64,000 nt of DNA from Streptomyces sp. NL15-2K. GTDB lineage: Bacteria > Actinomycetota > Actinomycetes > Streptomycetales > Streptomycetaceae. Positions 9,082 through 18,414 of this stretch are shown here, piece by piece. Each line of letters opens with the position of its first letter. The stretch's first letter is position 1. Under the pieces are notes generated by a model. The model was not told the DNA's origin, searched no databases, and saw only the letters and a program-made list of their open reading frames with translations. The stretch spans positions 8,803,001-8,867,000 of the forward strand of contig NZ_CP130630.1 in assembly GCF_030551255.1 (NCBI RefSeq). The letters run 5' to 3'. The translations under genes were made by a program, and so were the position numbers.

Positions 9082-10827
9082 ATGACCAGCGAGCAGCGCC
9101 CTTCTCCGTTCCGCATGCCCGAGCGGCTCTTCGCGGAGCTGGCCGCCGGAGGCGGCTCCGCCGAGGCCGTCGCCTTCCTCGAACAGGGCGAACGGGCACG
9201 ACGGCTGCTGCTGCTACGGACGCTGCTGGACCACCTCGACGCGCTGCCCACCCCGCTGACCCCGGCCGCCGAGGCCTGGCGCGTGCTCAAGGAGGCGGCG
9301 GAGCGGGCACCCGAGCCGGTCGAGCGACTGCTGCTCGCGCCGACGACCGGCGGCTGGATGGCCCACATGCTCCGCCGGGTCCACGGCACGGCGACCGGCC
9401 CACCGCAGTGGGCGGAGGCGGGCCACCTGTGCGCCCTGGCGGTGACAGCAGCCCTGCACGCCGGCACGGAAACGGTCCTGCGGGTGCCGCTCACCGACGG
9501 GGGTCTGATGCTGCCGGGGCTGGGGATGGCCCGACTGGGCGATGCGGGTCGGGATGGGGGATTGACGGTCGGTCAGGCGTGTACGGGCCGGGGAGAGCTG
9601 ACCCTCACCGGGGCTGGACGCGGCGGCGGTACGACGTCCCTGACGATCCGTCCGACCACGGCACCGTTACCGATCGGAGGTGGGCAACCCGCCGCAGAGG
9701 ATTCCGGTCCGGTGGGCCCGGCGTCCTCCTGGCTCCCCCTGCGCACCCTCACCCATCCCGGCCCCGCCGGACCCGTCGCGATACCCCTCGACGACCTCGA
9801 TCCCTACCGCGACCTGGACGATCCCGTGCCGCCCGCCCGGCTGGAGGGCGCGGAGGCGCGGGCGTGGCAGCGGCTGTTCGAGGAGGCCGTCGCGGTGCTC
9901 GCCGTGCCGGGCGGTACCGGGCCCGGCCGGATCGACCCGGCCGCGATCCGCTCCGTCGTGCCCTGGGGCCGTACCAGCACCGCGCCGCCCGCCCCGCCGG
10001 CCGTCCTGGTCTCCGCGTCCAGCGGCGACTCCTTCGGGGCCATGGTGATCGCCCGGCCCTCCCGTGCCCTCGCCCTCGCCGAGACGCTCGTCCACGAGTT
10101 CCAGCACAGCAAGCTGGCCGCCCTCCTGCACCTCTTCCCGCTGCTCGACGACGACCGGGCGGAGCGTTACTACGCCCCCTGGCGTCCCGACCCGCGCCAT
10201 CTCACCGGCCTGCTGCACGGCGCGTACGCCTTCACCGGCGTCGCGGGCTTCTGGCGGGACCGCCTGGCCGGCGCTCGGGACGACCGGTCGGCCGACGAGG
10301 CCGGCTACCACTTCGCGCTGCGCCGCCTGCAGAGCCGGCTCGTGGTGCGGACCCTGCTCGTCGAGGGCCGTCTCACCGCCCAGGGCCGTGCCCTGGTGTC
10401 GGCCCTCGCCCGCACCCTGGACGGCTGGCTGCTCGAACCCGTCCCCCCGGCCGCCCGGACCCGCGCCCGTGCCGCCGCCGCGTTGCACCGCACCGAGTGG
10501 CGACTGCGCAACGTGCTTCCGGCGCCCGACGCCACGGACGCGGCCGGCACACCCCGCTTCCGCCCCGACCGCACCTCCTGGCCGGACGTGCGCACCCACG
10601 CCTTCGCCACGCCCGCCGCCCACCCGCGCACCGCCGACGAGCATCTCGCCGCCGGGAATCCGGCCGCCGCGCTCGCCGCGTACGCCGACGAACTGGCCGC
10701 CGACCCGGCCGAACCGCACGCCCTCGCGGGCTCGATCGTCGCCCGTGCCGCCCTCGGCCCGGACCGCGCCTCCCGCCGTGTGCTGGCCCGCCCGGAACTG
10801 CTCCGACAGCCACTGCCGAGCGGATGA
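9082..10827 (+). CDS. HExxH-motif peptide-modifying enzyme (alphaKG-HExxH beta-hydroxylase type)
   Basis: A 581-aa protein. The ATG at 9082 is preferred to GTG 9079 because GGAGGT ends 8 nt before it. The diagnostic motif is ETLVHEFQHSKLAALLHLF, with HEFQH at about residues 338-342, in the C-terminal half. This matches the HExxH domain associated with FxSxx-COOH loci (TIGR04267-like). Members of that family have been reported to be alpha-ketoglutarate/iron-dependent peptide beta-hydroxylases rather than proteases. The enzyme stands alone here, whereas relatives are often fused to or beside a radical SAM cyclophane synthase, and none is visible in the window. The metal-binding residues are intact, so activity is expected; the likely substrate is the small protein just upstream. 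Confidence 0.8.
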   Translation: MTSEQRPSPFRMPERLFAELAAGGGSAEAVAFLEQGERARRLLLLRTLLDHLDALPTPLTPAAEAWRVLKEAAERAPEPVERLLLAPTTGGWMAHMLRRVHGTATGPPQWAEAGHLCALAVTAALHAGTETVLRVPLTDGGLMLPGLGMARLGDAGRDGGLTVGQACTGRGELTLTGAGRGGGTTSLTIRPTTAPLPIGGGQPAAEDSGPVGPASSWLPLRTLTHPGPAGPVAIPLDDLDPYRDLDDPVPPARLEGAEARAWQRLFEEAVAVLAVPGGTGPGRIDPAAIRSVVPWGRTSTAPPAPPAVLVSASSGDSFGAMVIARPSRALALAETLVHEFQHSKLAALLHLFPLLDDDRAERYYAPWRPDPRHLTGLLHGAYAFTGVAGFWRDRLAGARDDRSADEAGYHFALRRLQSRLVVRTLLVEGRLTAQGRALVSALARTLDGWLLEPVPPAARTRARAAAALHRTEWRLRNVLPAPDATDAAGTPRFRPDRTSWPDVRTHAFATPAAHPRTADEHLAAGNPAAALAAYADELAADPAEPHALAGSIVARAALGPDRASRRVLARPELLRQPLPSG

Positions 10828-10848
10828 CCCGGCCCCACGCGGGTCGCC

Positions 10849-11748
10849 TCACCCCACCAACCGCAACCGCTCCCCGCACACCCCCACCCGCACCGACTGC
10901 CCCCACGTCAGCTCCAGGGCGTCGCTCTCCATCCCGTCCCCGAAGGCGACCAGGCGCTCGGACTCGATGGTGAGGCGGAGGCCGGCGGCGGCCGACAGTT
11001 CGCCCGCCACCAGGGACGTGCCGGTGGCCGGGGACGGCCAGGCCTCGCGGACGAACCACAGCAGCCGGTCCTCGGCGGGCTCCGGCAGCCTCGTACCTCC
11101 GCCGCGCTCCCGCCACACCGACCGGAGCCAGCCCGTCGCCCCCGTACCCGTCCCCACCAGCACCCCGGAGGAAGCCTGGGCCTCGACGACACCCCCGTCG
11201 CCCTCCAGGCCCAGGCGGTATCGGGCCGTCTGATGTCCGACGGCTCCCAGATAGATCTCGTTGAGCGCGACGATGCGCTGCGTGTCGTCGGCGACGGCCT
11301 CGACCATGGTGCGTTCCTCGACGCCCGCCGACCGGGCCAGGACGGCCGGCAGCAGTGTCGCCGCGTCCCGCGGCCGGTGCCGTACCAGCACCCCGGGATT
11401 GCGGCCGGGGTCCGTGTCGACGCCCACCACCGGCTGTCCCGCGAGGTACTTGGCGACGTTCGCCACCAGCCCGTCCTGCCCGACCACGACGACCACGTCC
11501 TCGGGAGCGAACAGGAAGCGGTCCAAGTCGGCCCGCTCCACCCGGGCTTGACGCCACGTCAGTGGTACGGCTGCGGTGACCTCGGCCAGTGCCCGCCGTG
11601 TCCGCCGGTGCCGTTCGGCGAGCTCCGCGATGTCCCGGCCGCGGGAGGAGAGGAAGAAGGCGGCCTGGCCGTGCGTGCCGTGCCGGGCCACCAACTCCTC
11701 GTACTCCGTGGTGCGGTGGACCAGCACGACTCGTGGTGCGAGGCTCAC
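10849..11748 (-). CDS. NAD kinase-like protein (NADK/diacylglycerol kinase fold)
   Basis: A 299-aa protein starting at GTG 11748. The centre has the NAD-kinase signature in modified form: VVVVVGQDGLVANVAKYL (GQDG in place of GGDG), VVGVDTDPGRNPGVL, and the C-terminal glycine-rich VGTGTGATGW loop. The N-terminal ~70 residues carry a helical region instead of the classical Rossmann start. Whether it phosphorylates NAD is uncertain because of the GGDG change. The start codon overlaps the stop of the SPFH gene (GTGA), so the two are made together. It converges on the HExxH gene with only 21 bp between the stops. Confidence 0.7.
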   Translation of the reverse strand: MSLAPRVVLVHRTTEYEELVARHGTHGQAAFFLSSRGRDIAELAERHRRTRRALAEVTAAVPLTWRQARVERADLDRFLFAPEDVVVVVGQDGLVANVAKYLAGQPVVGVDTDPGRNPGVLVRHRPRDAATLLPAVLARSAGVEERTMVEAVADDTQRIVALNEIYLGAVGHQTARYRLGLEGDGGVVEAQASSGVLVGTGTGATGWLRSVWRERGGGTRLPEPAEDRLLWFVREAWPSPATGTSLVAGELSAAAGLRLTIESERLVAFGDGMESDALELTWGQSVRVGVCGERLRLVG

Positions 11749-12782
11749 TCCCGTTCCCCGGCGCCGAGTTTCGCCAGCAGCCCGGTCAGCACGTCCGGCG
11801 AGATCGTCACGCTGTCGATGTGCGGGAGGCTCTCCGCGAGCCGCGTCCCGGTGAGCGCGTGCAGCGTCGCCACGTCCACCTCCGCGTGCACCCGCAGCCA
11901 GGCGGCCTGCGCCTGCGCCCGCGCCGCACCCACCTCACGTGCCCCTTCGGCCTCGGCGCGGGCGAGCCGTACGGAACGCGCGGCCTCGGCCTCGGCGAGC
12001 CGTACCGTCCGGGTCGCCTCCGCCTCCGCCCGCACCGCGTCCGCCGCCGCCTGTTCCTCGGCCTCGCGGCGGGCGTTCGTGCCGCGCTGGTCGACCAACC
12101 GCTCCTCGCGGCGGGCCAGTTCGATCCGGCTGGCCAGCTCGTTCTCGGCGATCGTCCGCTCCCGCTCGACCGCGACGGCCCGCCGTTCGTACGTCGCCCG
12201 GTCGGCCTCCTGCTGGATCTGCTCGCGCGCGGGAGTGCGCAGGGCGCGCTCCACCTCCGGTTCGGGACGCAGGGCCACCACCCGTACGGCCACCACCTCG
12301 ATGCCCGTGGCCGGCAACCGCGGCTCCGCTTCCAGGCCCGCCGCGATCCGCTCGCGTACCGCCGCCACCCCGTCCACCAGCGCGGCCGACAGCGGCGTCC
12401 GCGCCAGCACGTCCAGCGCGTGCTGCTGGGCCGTCTCCGTCAGCAGCGTCCCCAGTTGTTCCAGCGGTGCTCCCCGCCACACGCCCGTGTCCGGGTCGAT
12501 CGAGAAGTCGAGGCGCGCGGCGGCGAGGGCCGGGTCGCTGATCCGGTAGGTGACCGTCGCCTGCACCGCCACGTCCTGGAAGTCGGACGTCCGGGCGCGG
12601 AATGTCATCGCCAGTTCCCGGTCGTCGACCGGCACCTCCGACAGCGCGGCGGTCAGCGAGCGGAACCAGAAGCTCAGCCCCGGGCCGTCGTGCACCAGCC
12701 TGCCCGAGCGGTGGTGCCGGATGTGCGCCGTCGGAGCGCCCCGCAGATGGCGCAGACCGAGGCGCCGGGTGATGTCGGCCAT
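11745..12782 (-). CDS. SPFH/band-7 (flotillin/stomatin-like) protein
   Basis: A 345-aa protein starting at ATG 12782, preceded by GAGGGGGT at good spacing; a 20-residue longer form would run through the candidate operator and is rejected. The first half is an SPFH domain (VPVDDRELAMTFRARTSDFQ, VQATVTYRISDP). The second half is a long Ala/Glu/Arg coiled coil (EEQAAADAVRAEAEATRTV). No transmembrane segment or signal peptide is evident, so it would attach peripherally or form a soluble scaffold. Such proteins oligomerise and organise membrane domains. It is translationally coupled to the NAD kinase-like gene, an uncommon partner that suggests a membrane-organised nucleotide-metabolising complex (inference). 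Confidence 0.8.
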   Translation of the reverse strand: MADITRRLGLRHLRGAPTAHIRHHRSGRLVHDGPGLSFWFRSLTAALSEVPVDDRELAMTFRARTSDFQDVAVQATVTYRISDPALAAARLDFSIDPDTGVWRGAPLEQLGTLLTETAQQHALDVLARTPLSAALVDGVAAVRERIAAGLEAEPRLPATGIEVVAVRVVALRPEPEVERALRTPAREQIQQEADRATYERRAVAVERERTIAENELASRIELARREERLVDQRGTNARREAEEQAAADAVRAEAEATRTVRLAEAEAARSVRLARAEAEGAREVGAARAQAQAAWLRVHAEVDVATLHALTGTRLAESLPHIDSVTISPDVLTGLLAKLGAGERE

Positions 12783-12801
12783 GGAGACCCCCTCGCTGAT
12801 T

Positions 12802-12850
12802 TCGTCAGTAAGACGATAATAGCGAGTCCTACTTGTCGTCAAGGGGACGA
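12802..12850. promoter_or_regulatory. Tandem operator candidate, two copies of TCGTC-N5-GACGA
   Basis: Two dyads of identical geometry, TCGTC-AGTAA-GACGA at 12802-12816 and TCGTC-AAGGG-GACGA at 12836-12850, with centres 34 bp apart (about three helical turns). They sit in the divergent region between the SPFH gene and arginine deiminase, the first only 20 bp from the SPFH start codon. No regulator is identified. Confidence 0.55.
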
Positions 12851-12916
12851 AAACGAGCTCGGGCGGAAACGGTCGACCAGCGGGTGAACACGGTCTGCGG
12901 TGGTCAGGATGGAGGC

Positions 12917-14137
12917 ATGGGATTCCATGTCGACTCCGAGGCCGGGCGGCTGCGCCGCGTCATCCTGCACCGGCCGGATCTCGAGCTCAAAAGGCTCACC
13001 CCCAGCAACAAGGACGCCCTCCTCTTCGACGATGTGCTGTGGGTGCGCCGGGCGCGCGCCGAACACGACGGCTTCGCCGACGTGCTGCGCGACCGCGGGG
13101 TCGCCGTGCACCTCTTCGGCGACCTGCTCACCGAGGCCCTGGACATCCCGGCAGCCCGAGCGCTCGTCCTGGACCGGGTCTTCGACGAGAAGGAGTACGG
13201 GGTGCTCGCCACCGACCACCTCCGGACGGCCTTCGAGACGCTGCCCGCCCCGGAACTGGCCGAGGTGCTCGTCGGTGGCATGACCAAGCGGGAGTTCCTG
13301 GACGTGCACGCGGAGCCGACCTCCGTGCGCTTCCACGTCATGGAGCTCGACGAATTCCTGCTCGACCCCCTGCCCAACCACCTCTTCACCCGGGACACCT
13401 CCGCCTGGATCTACGACGGCGTCTCCATCAACGCCATGCGCTGGCCCGCCCGCCAGCGCGAGACCGTGCACTTCGAGGCGATCTACCGGCATCACCCGCT
13501 GTTCCGTGACGAGACGTTCCACGTCTGGTCCGAGGGGCAGGCCGACTACCCGTCCACCATCGAGGGCGGGGACGTCCTGGTCATCGGCAACGGCGCGGTC
13601 CTCATCGGCATGAGCGAGCGGACGACGCCCCAGGCCGTCGAGATGCTCGCGCACAAGCTGTTCGCCGCCGGCTCCGCGCAGACGATCGTGGCCCTCGACA
13701 TGCCGAAACGGCGGGCCTTCATGCACCTCGACACCGTGATGACGATGGTCGACGGCGACACCTTCACCCAGTACGCGGGGCTCGGCATGCTCCGCTCGTA
13801 CACCATCGAACCGGGCGTCGGCGAGGAGCTGAAGGTCACCGACCACCCGCCGGAGCACATGCATCGCGCGATCGCCGCCGCCCTCGGGCTGAGCGAGATC
13901 CGCGTCCTGACCGCGACCCAGGACGTGCACGCCGCCGAGCGTGAGCAGTGGGACGACGGCTGCAACGTACTGGCCGTCGAGCCGGGCGTCGTCGTCGCCT
14001 ACGAACGCAACGCCACCACCAACACGCATCTGCGCAAGCAGGGCATCGAGGTGATAGAGATCCCCGGCAGCGAGCTGGGTCGGGGGAGGGGCGGGCCGCG
14101 GTGCATGAGCTGCCCGGTCGTACGCGAGCCTGTATAG
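12917..14137 (+). CDS. arcA: Arginine deiminase
   Basis: A 406-aa protein of normal family length that hydrolyses L-arginine to citrulline and ammonia in the cytoplasm. It starts at ATG 12917 just after AGGATGGAGG. Family landmarks are the N-terminal [19 protein letters not shown], the FTRDTSAWI segment, [23 protein letters not shown] and the C-terminal catalytic-cysteine motif GGPRCMSCP (C396 as nucleophile). It is followed after 61 bp by ornithine carbamoyltransferase, the next enzyme of the arginine deiminase route; carbamate kinase and an arginine/ornithine antiporter are not in the window. Confidence 0.95.
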   Translation: MGFHVDSEAGRLRRVILHRPDLELKRLTPSNKDALLFDDVLWVRRARAEHDGFADVLRDRGVAVHLFGDLLTEALDIPAARALVLDRVFDEKEYGVLATDHLRTAFETLPAPELAEVLVGGMTKREFLDVHAEPTSVRFHVMELDEFLLDPLPNHLFTRDTSAWIYDGVSINAMRWPARQRETVHFEAIYRHHPLFRDETFHVWSEGQADYPSTIEGGDVLVIGNGAVLIGMSERTTPQAVEMLAHKLFAAGSAQTIVALDMPKRRAFMHLDTVMTMVDGDTFTQYAGLGMLRSYTIEPGVGEELKVTDHPPEHMHRAIAAALGLSEIRVLTATQDVHAAEREQWDDGCNVLAVEPGVVVAYERNATTNTHLRKQGIEVIEIPGSELGRGRGGPRCMSCPVVREPV

Positions 14138-14198
14138 AAATGCCGGTCATCGTATAGACTTCCAGGGTCCTTGTTCTCGTCCCTCTGGAGCGCCCCCC

Positions 14199-15212
14199 AT
14201 GGCGACAGTCCCGACCACCCTCGCCGGCCGCCACTTCCTCAAGGAGCTGGACTTCACCGAGGGCGAGTTCCGCGGCCTGATCGAACTGGCCGCGGAACTC
14301 AAGGCCGCGAAGAAGGCGGGGGCGGAGACCCAGTACCTGCGGGGCAGGAACATCGCGCTGATCTTCGAGAAGACCTCCACGCGCACGCGCTGCGCGTTCG
14401 AGGTCGCCGCCGCCGACCAGGGCGCCTCGACGACGTACCTCGACCCCTCGGGCTCGCAGATCGGCCACAAGGAGTCCGTGAAGGACACCGCGCGGGTGCT
14501 GGGCCGGATGTACGACGCGATCGAGTACCGCGGGGACAGTCAGGCCAAGGTCGAGGAACTCGCCGCGTACGCCGGCGTGCCCGTCTACAACGGCCTCACC
14601 GACGACTGGCACCCCACCCAGATGCTCGCCGACGTGCTCACCATGACCGAGCACTGCGGCAAGGACCTCGTCGAGGACGGTTTCGTCCTCGCCTACCTCG
14701 GCGACGCCCGCCTCAACATGGGCAACTCCTACCTGATCACCGGCGCGCTGCTCGGCCTGGACGTGCGTATCGTCGCGCCCAAGGAGTACTGGCCCAGTGA
14801 CGACGTCGTCGCCCGGGCCCGCGAGCTGGCCGAGGACAGCGGTGCCGCCCTCCTGCTCACCGAGTCCGTGGAGGAGGGCGTCGCGGGCGCCGACTTCGTC
14901 GCCACCGACGTCTGGGTCTCCATGGGTGAGCCCAAGGAGGTCTGGGACGAGCGGATCGCCGCGCTCGGCCCGTACGCCGTGACCATGGACGTCCTGCGCG
15001 CCACCGGCAACCCGGACGTGAAGTTCCTGCACTGCCTGCCGGCCTTCCACGACCTCGGCACCAAGATCGGGCGCGAGATCCACGAGTCCCACGGCCTTCA
15101 GTCCCTCGAGGTCACGGACGAGGTCTTCGAGTCGGCGCACTCGGTGGTCTTCGACGAGGCGGAGAACCGTATGCACACGATCAAGGCGGTCCTCGTGGCC
15201 ACGCTGGCCTGA
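14199..15212 (+). CDS. arcB: Ornithine carbamoyltransferase (catabolic type)
   Basis: A 337-aa protein interconverting citrulline + phosphate with ornithine + carbamoyl phosphate. Visible motifs are the carbamoyl-phosphate loop STRTR (in [13 protein letters not shown]), [11 protein letters not shown], and the ornithine/catalytic motif HCLPAFHD. The length, with an extended N-terminal half, is nearer to the 330-340-residue ArcB/E. coli ArgF type than to the ~310-residue anabolic actinobacterial ArgF, and it follows arginine deiminase, so catabolic use is favoured. The upstream gap carries two direct GTATAGA heptamers (near 14133 and 14151), which could be promoter or ArgR-related elements. A GGCCTGATCAGGCC palindrome spans the stop codon (15206-15219). 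Confidence 0.9.
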   Translation: MATVPTTLAGRHFLKELDFTEGEFRGLIELAAELKAAKKAGAETQYLRGRNIALIFEKTSTRTRCAFEVAAADQGASTTYLDPSGSQIGHKESVKDTARVLGRMYDAIEYRGDSQAKVEELAAYAGVPVYNGLTDDWHPTQMLADVLTMTEHCGKDLVEDGFVLAYLGDARLNMGNSYLITGALLGLDVRIVAPKEYWPSDDVVARARELAEDSGAALLLTESVEEGVAGADFVATDVWVSMGEPKEVWDERIAALGPYAVTMDVLRATGNPDVKFLHCLPAFHDLGTKIGREIHESHGLQSLEVTDEVFESAHSVVFDEAENRMHTIKAVLVATLA

Positions 15213-15247
15213 TCAGGCCCTGTTCCGCGCGCTCCGCGCGAGGCCTG

Positions 15248-15700
15248 TCACACCGGACGCCGCTGATGCGGCACCGTCGGCAGTCTGAACCACACCGCCT
15301 TGCCCGACTGGGTGGGGCGGTGACCGCAGGACGAGCTGAGCGCGCGGATCAGCAGCAGGCCACGCCCGTGCTCCTGCCAGGGGTCGGGTTCAGTGGCCGC
15401 CGGGCGAGTGAGGTTGCCGGGCGGCACCGGGTCCGGGTCGTGCACCTCCACCTGGCAGCCGGTCGGCAGCAGCTCCACCACGAGCTCTATCGGCGCGTCG
15501 CCGGCGGTGTGCTCCACGGCGTTCGCCACCAGCTCCGCCGTGAGCAGTTCCGCGGTGTCGCTGTCGGCCCCGTGCTCCAGCTCCGCCAGCGCAGTGCGCA
15601 CCAGGGCGCGGGCCACGGGCACGGCCGCGGCGGAGTGCGGCAGCGCGATGCGCCATGAGGCGGAGGCAGCGGGGCGTTCGTGCAAGGCGGGTCCGTTCAT
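15248..15700 (-). CDS. RsbW-like ATP-binding regulatory protein (HATPase_c)
   Basis: A 150-aa single-domain GHKL ATPase. The N-box is AELLTAELVANAVEHTAGDA, the first glycine box is reduced to EVHDPDPVPPG, and the second is WQEHGRGLLLIRALSSS. These small anti-sigma/serine kinase-like proteins are very numerous in Streptomyces and generally pair with anti-sigma antagonists or DUF397 partners; none is adjacent here. The 293 bp between its start and the paaX-like gene (15701-15993) contains no gene I can support. Confidence 0.85.
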   Translation of the reverse strand: MNGPALHERPAASASWRIALPHSAAAVPVARALVRTALAELEHGADSDTAELLTAELVANAVEHTAGDAPIELVVELLPTGCQVEVHDPDPVPPGNLTRPAATEPDPWQEHGRGLLLIRALSSSCGHRPTQSGKAVWFRLPTVPHQRRPV

Positions 15701-15993
15701 GAGCAGGCTGTCCTGCTTTCAACCTTATGAATGGTACGGGCCCACCCGGCAGAGGCGTCCGACGGGCACCGTACGGGACCGTCGGCCCCGTTGCCGGGCG
15801 GCTTACCCGGGTGAACGGCGGGCCTCGCGCGGTTGCTCCCGCCGTTACGGGGGTGTCGAGGAGCTGTGACGGATGTGACGGAGCCGGGTCGGATCCGGTC
15901 GGCCTAACGGGCCACGTATCGCGCACTCGCGACGATGGTCACGGACGATTGGCAACTTCGAAAGGCAGTGCTCCGTGAGTCCGTTCAAGGGGA

Positions 15994-16806
15994 TCACACG
16001 CCGGCGAAGGCCGCCCCCGCATCCCGCAGCCGCTCGTGCAGCCCACGGAACACCGCCGCCGAGCGGGCGCCCGGCCAGCCCTCCGGGAGCAGGTGCGCAG
16101 GCAGCCCGGGGTCGGCGTACGGGAGGTGGCGCCAGGAATCCAGGGCGAGGAGGTAGTCGCGGTACGCCTCATCGGGCGGGGTGTCCGTGCGCCTCTCCCA
16201 GTCGTGCAGCACGCGCGCGTGGCGGTCGAGGAACGCCTCGTGCTCCTTGGCGATCCCCGCCAGGTCCCACCAACGGGCGACCGCCTCGACCGTCGGCGCG
16301 AAGCCGAGGTGCTCGCCGCGGAAGAGGTCGACGTAGGGATCGAGGCGCAGCCTTCGGAGGGTGTGCTCGGTCTCCTCGTACAGGCGTGCGGGGGCGATCC
16401 ACACGCCGGGGGCGGCCGTGCCGAAGCCGAGGCCGGCCAGGCGTGAGCGCAGCACGTGCCGCTTCTGCCGCTCCGACTCCGGCACGGAGAACACGGCGAG
16501 CACCCAGCCCTCGTCCCGCGCGGGTGCCGTGGCGTAGATGCGCCGGTCGCCGTCGTCGAGCAACTGGCGGGCGTCCTGCGACAGTTCGTACCCGGCGGCG
16601 CCCCCGGCCGTGCGGGCCGGCACGAGCAGTCCACGCCGTTTGAGCCGGGACACGGACGAGCGCACGGAGGGCGCGTCCACGCCGAGGGCGGCCAGCAGCC
16701 GGATCAGCTCGGCGACGGGCACCGGGCCGGGCATGTGGCGGCCGTACGCGCCGTAGAGCGTGACGATGAGGGACCGTGGTGCATGCTGGTCGGACACGTT
16801 GATCAT
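15994..16806 (-). CDS. PaaX-family transcriptional regulator
   Basis: A 270-aa protein with the N-terminal winged helix of PaaX (RSLIVTLYGAYGRH, then VRSSVSRLKRRGLLVPART) and the central PaaX domain (WVLAVFSVPESERQKRHVLR, GVWIAPARL). The family represses aromatic-acid catabolism and responds to aryl-CoA thioesters, originally phenylacetyl-CoA. It starts 15 bp after the stop of the CoA-ligase gene on the same strand, so it is probably the last gene of that operon and senses the ligase product (inference). Confidence 0.88.
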   Translation of the reverse strand: MINVSDQHAPRSLIVTLYGAYGRHMPGPVPVAELIRLLAALGVDAPSVRSSVSRLKRRGLLVPARTAGGAAGYELSQDARQLLDDGDRRIYATAPARDEGWVLAVFSVPESERQKRHVLRSRLAGLGFGTAAPGVWIAPARLYEETEHTLRRLRLDPYVDLFRGEHLGFAPTVEAVARWWDLAGIAKEHEAFLDRHARVLHDWERRTDTPPDEAYRDYLLALDSWRHLPYADPGLPAHLLPEGWPGARSAAVFRGLHERLRDAGAAFAGV

Positions 16807-16821
16807 CTTAGGTTGTCGGTA

Positions 16822-18414
16822 TCACTGCTGGTCACCATCGGTGCGCAGTCTGAAGCGCTGGAGCTTGCCGGTCGCGGTGCGCGGCAGCGCGTCCAGGAAG
16901 ACGATCTCGCGCGGGCATTTATAGGGCGCCAGTTCGGATTTGACGAAGGCGCGCAGCGCCTCGGCGTCCCGTACGACGCCCTCCCTGACGACGGCGTAGG
17001 CCACCACGATCTGCCCGCGCGCCGCGTCGGCACGGCCGACCACCGCCGCCTCCAGCACGTCCGGGTGGCGCAGCAGCGCCTCCTCGACCTCCGGCCCGGC
17101 GATGTTGTACCCGGCGGAGATGATCATGTCGTCCGCGCGGGCCACATAGCGGAAGTAGCCATCGGGTTCGCGGACGTACGTGTCGCCGGTGATGTTCCAG
17201 CCCTCGCGCACGTACTCGCGCTGCCGCGGGTCGGCGAGGTACCGGCAGCCGACCGGCCCGCGCACGGCCAGCAGCCCGGGCTCGCCGTCGGCCACCGGCG
17301 CGCCGTCGGCGTCCTGCACGCGCGCCTGCCACCCCGGTACGGCGACACCGGTCGTCCCGGGCCTGATCTGCTCGTCGGCCGCGGAGATGAAGATGTGCAG
17401 CAGCTCGGTGGCGCCGATGCCGTTGATGAGGCGCAGGCCGGTGCGCTCGTGCCAGGCCTGCCAGGTGGCGGCGGGCAGGTTCTCGCCGGCCGAGACGCAG
17501 CGGCGCAGGCAGGAGATGTCGTACCCGTCGAGCTCGGCGAGCATCGCGCGGTACGCGGTCGGCGCGGTGAACAGCACCGACACCCGGTGTTCGGCGATCG
17601 CGGGCAACAACTGCTTGGGACCGGCCTGTTCGAGGAGGAGGGCACTGGCGCCGACGCGCATCGGGAAGATGACCAGCCCGCCGAGTCCGAAGGTGAAGCC
17701 CAGCGGGGGACTGCCGGCGAAGACATCGTCCACATGTGGTGCGAGCACATGCTTCGAGAAGGTGTCGGCGATCGCCAGCACATCCCGGTGGAAGTGCATA
17801 CAGCCCTTGGGGCGGCCGGTGGTGCCGGAGGTGAAGGCGATCAGGGCCACGTCGTCGGCGGCGGTGTCCACGGCCCGGTACGGGGTGTCGGGCGCCGTCC
17901 GGTGGAACAGGTCGTCGGGGGCGTCACCGCCGTACGCCGTGATCCGCAGCCCCGGAATCTCGGCCTTGGCGAGGTCGTCGACGGCCCGGATGTCGCACAG
18001 CGCGTGCCGCACCTCGGCGATCTCGCACATGGTGCGCAACTCGTGCGGGCGCTGCTGGGCCAGCACGGTGACGGCGACCGCGCCCGCCTTCAGCACGGCC
18101 AGCCAGCAGGCGGCCAGCCACGGGGTGGTGGGGCCGCGCAGCAGGACGCGGTTGCCGGGCACGACCCCGAGGTCACGGGTGAGGAGGTGCGCGAGCCGGT
18201 CCACGCGGGCGCGGAGTGTGCCGTACGTCCATGTGTCGCCGGAGGGAGTGTGGAAGACCGGGCGGTCGTCGGGCGGGCCGTGGAGCAGCTCGGCGGCGCA
18301 GTTCAGCCGTTCGGGGTAGCGCAGCTCCGGTAGGTCGAAGCGGAGCTCGGGCCACTGGTCGGGGGGCGGGAGGTGGTCGCGCGCGAAGGTGTCGACGTGG
18401 GCCGAGACGTTCAT
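16822..18414 (-). CDS. Benzoate/2-aminobenzoate-CoA ligase family enzyme
   Basis: A 530-aa ANL-superfamily acyl-CoA synthetase that activates an aromatic acid with ATP and CoA. The AMP-binding loop is IAFTSGTTGRPKGCMH; other motifs are INGIGATELLHIF, YFRYVARADDMIISAGYNI and the catalytic-lysine end PRTATGKLQRFRL. Length, N-terminus and the GATELLHIF motif place it in the benzoate-/2-aminobenzoate-CoA ligase group. The neighbouring divergent acyl-CoA dehydrogenase fragment and the PaaX gene fit the usual Streptomyces anthranilate/benzoyl-CoA type locus, but the later enzymes are missing here. The exact substrate is not provable from sequence. Confidence 0.82.
   Translation of the reverse strand: MNVSAHVDTFARDHLPPPDQWPELRFDLPELRYPERLNCAAELLHGPPDDRPVFHTPSGDTWTYGTLRARVDRLAHLLTRDLGVVPGNRVLLRGPTTPWLAACWLAVLKAGAVAVTVLAQQRPHELRTMCEIAEVRHALCDIRAVDDLAKAEIPGLRITAYGGDAPDDLFHRTAPDTPYRAVDTAADDVALIAFTSGTTGRPKGCMHFHRDVLAIADTFSKHVLAPHVDDVFAGSPPLGFTFGLGGLVIFPMRVGASALLLEQAGPKQLLPAIAEHRVSVLFTAPTAYRAMLAELDGYDISCLRRCVSAGENLPAATWQAWHERTGLRLINGIGATELLHIFISAADEQIRPGTTGVAVPGWQARVQDADGAPVADGEPGLLAVRGPVGCRYLADPRQREYVREGWNITGDTYVREPDGYFRYVARADDMIISAGYNIAGPEVEEALLRHPDVLEAAVVGRADAARGQIVVAYAVVREGVVRDAEALRAFVKSELAPYKCPREIVFLDALPRTATGKLQRFRLRTDGDQQ

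Noticed and set aside
15935..16156. Small plus-strand gene in the gap before paaX
   Set aside because: No ribosome site, no recognisable family, and most of it is antisense to the paaX-like gene.
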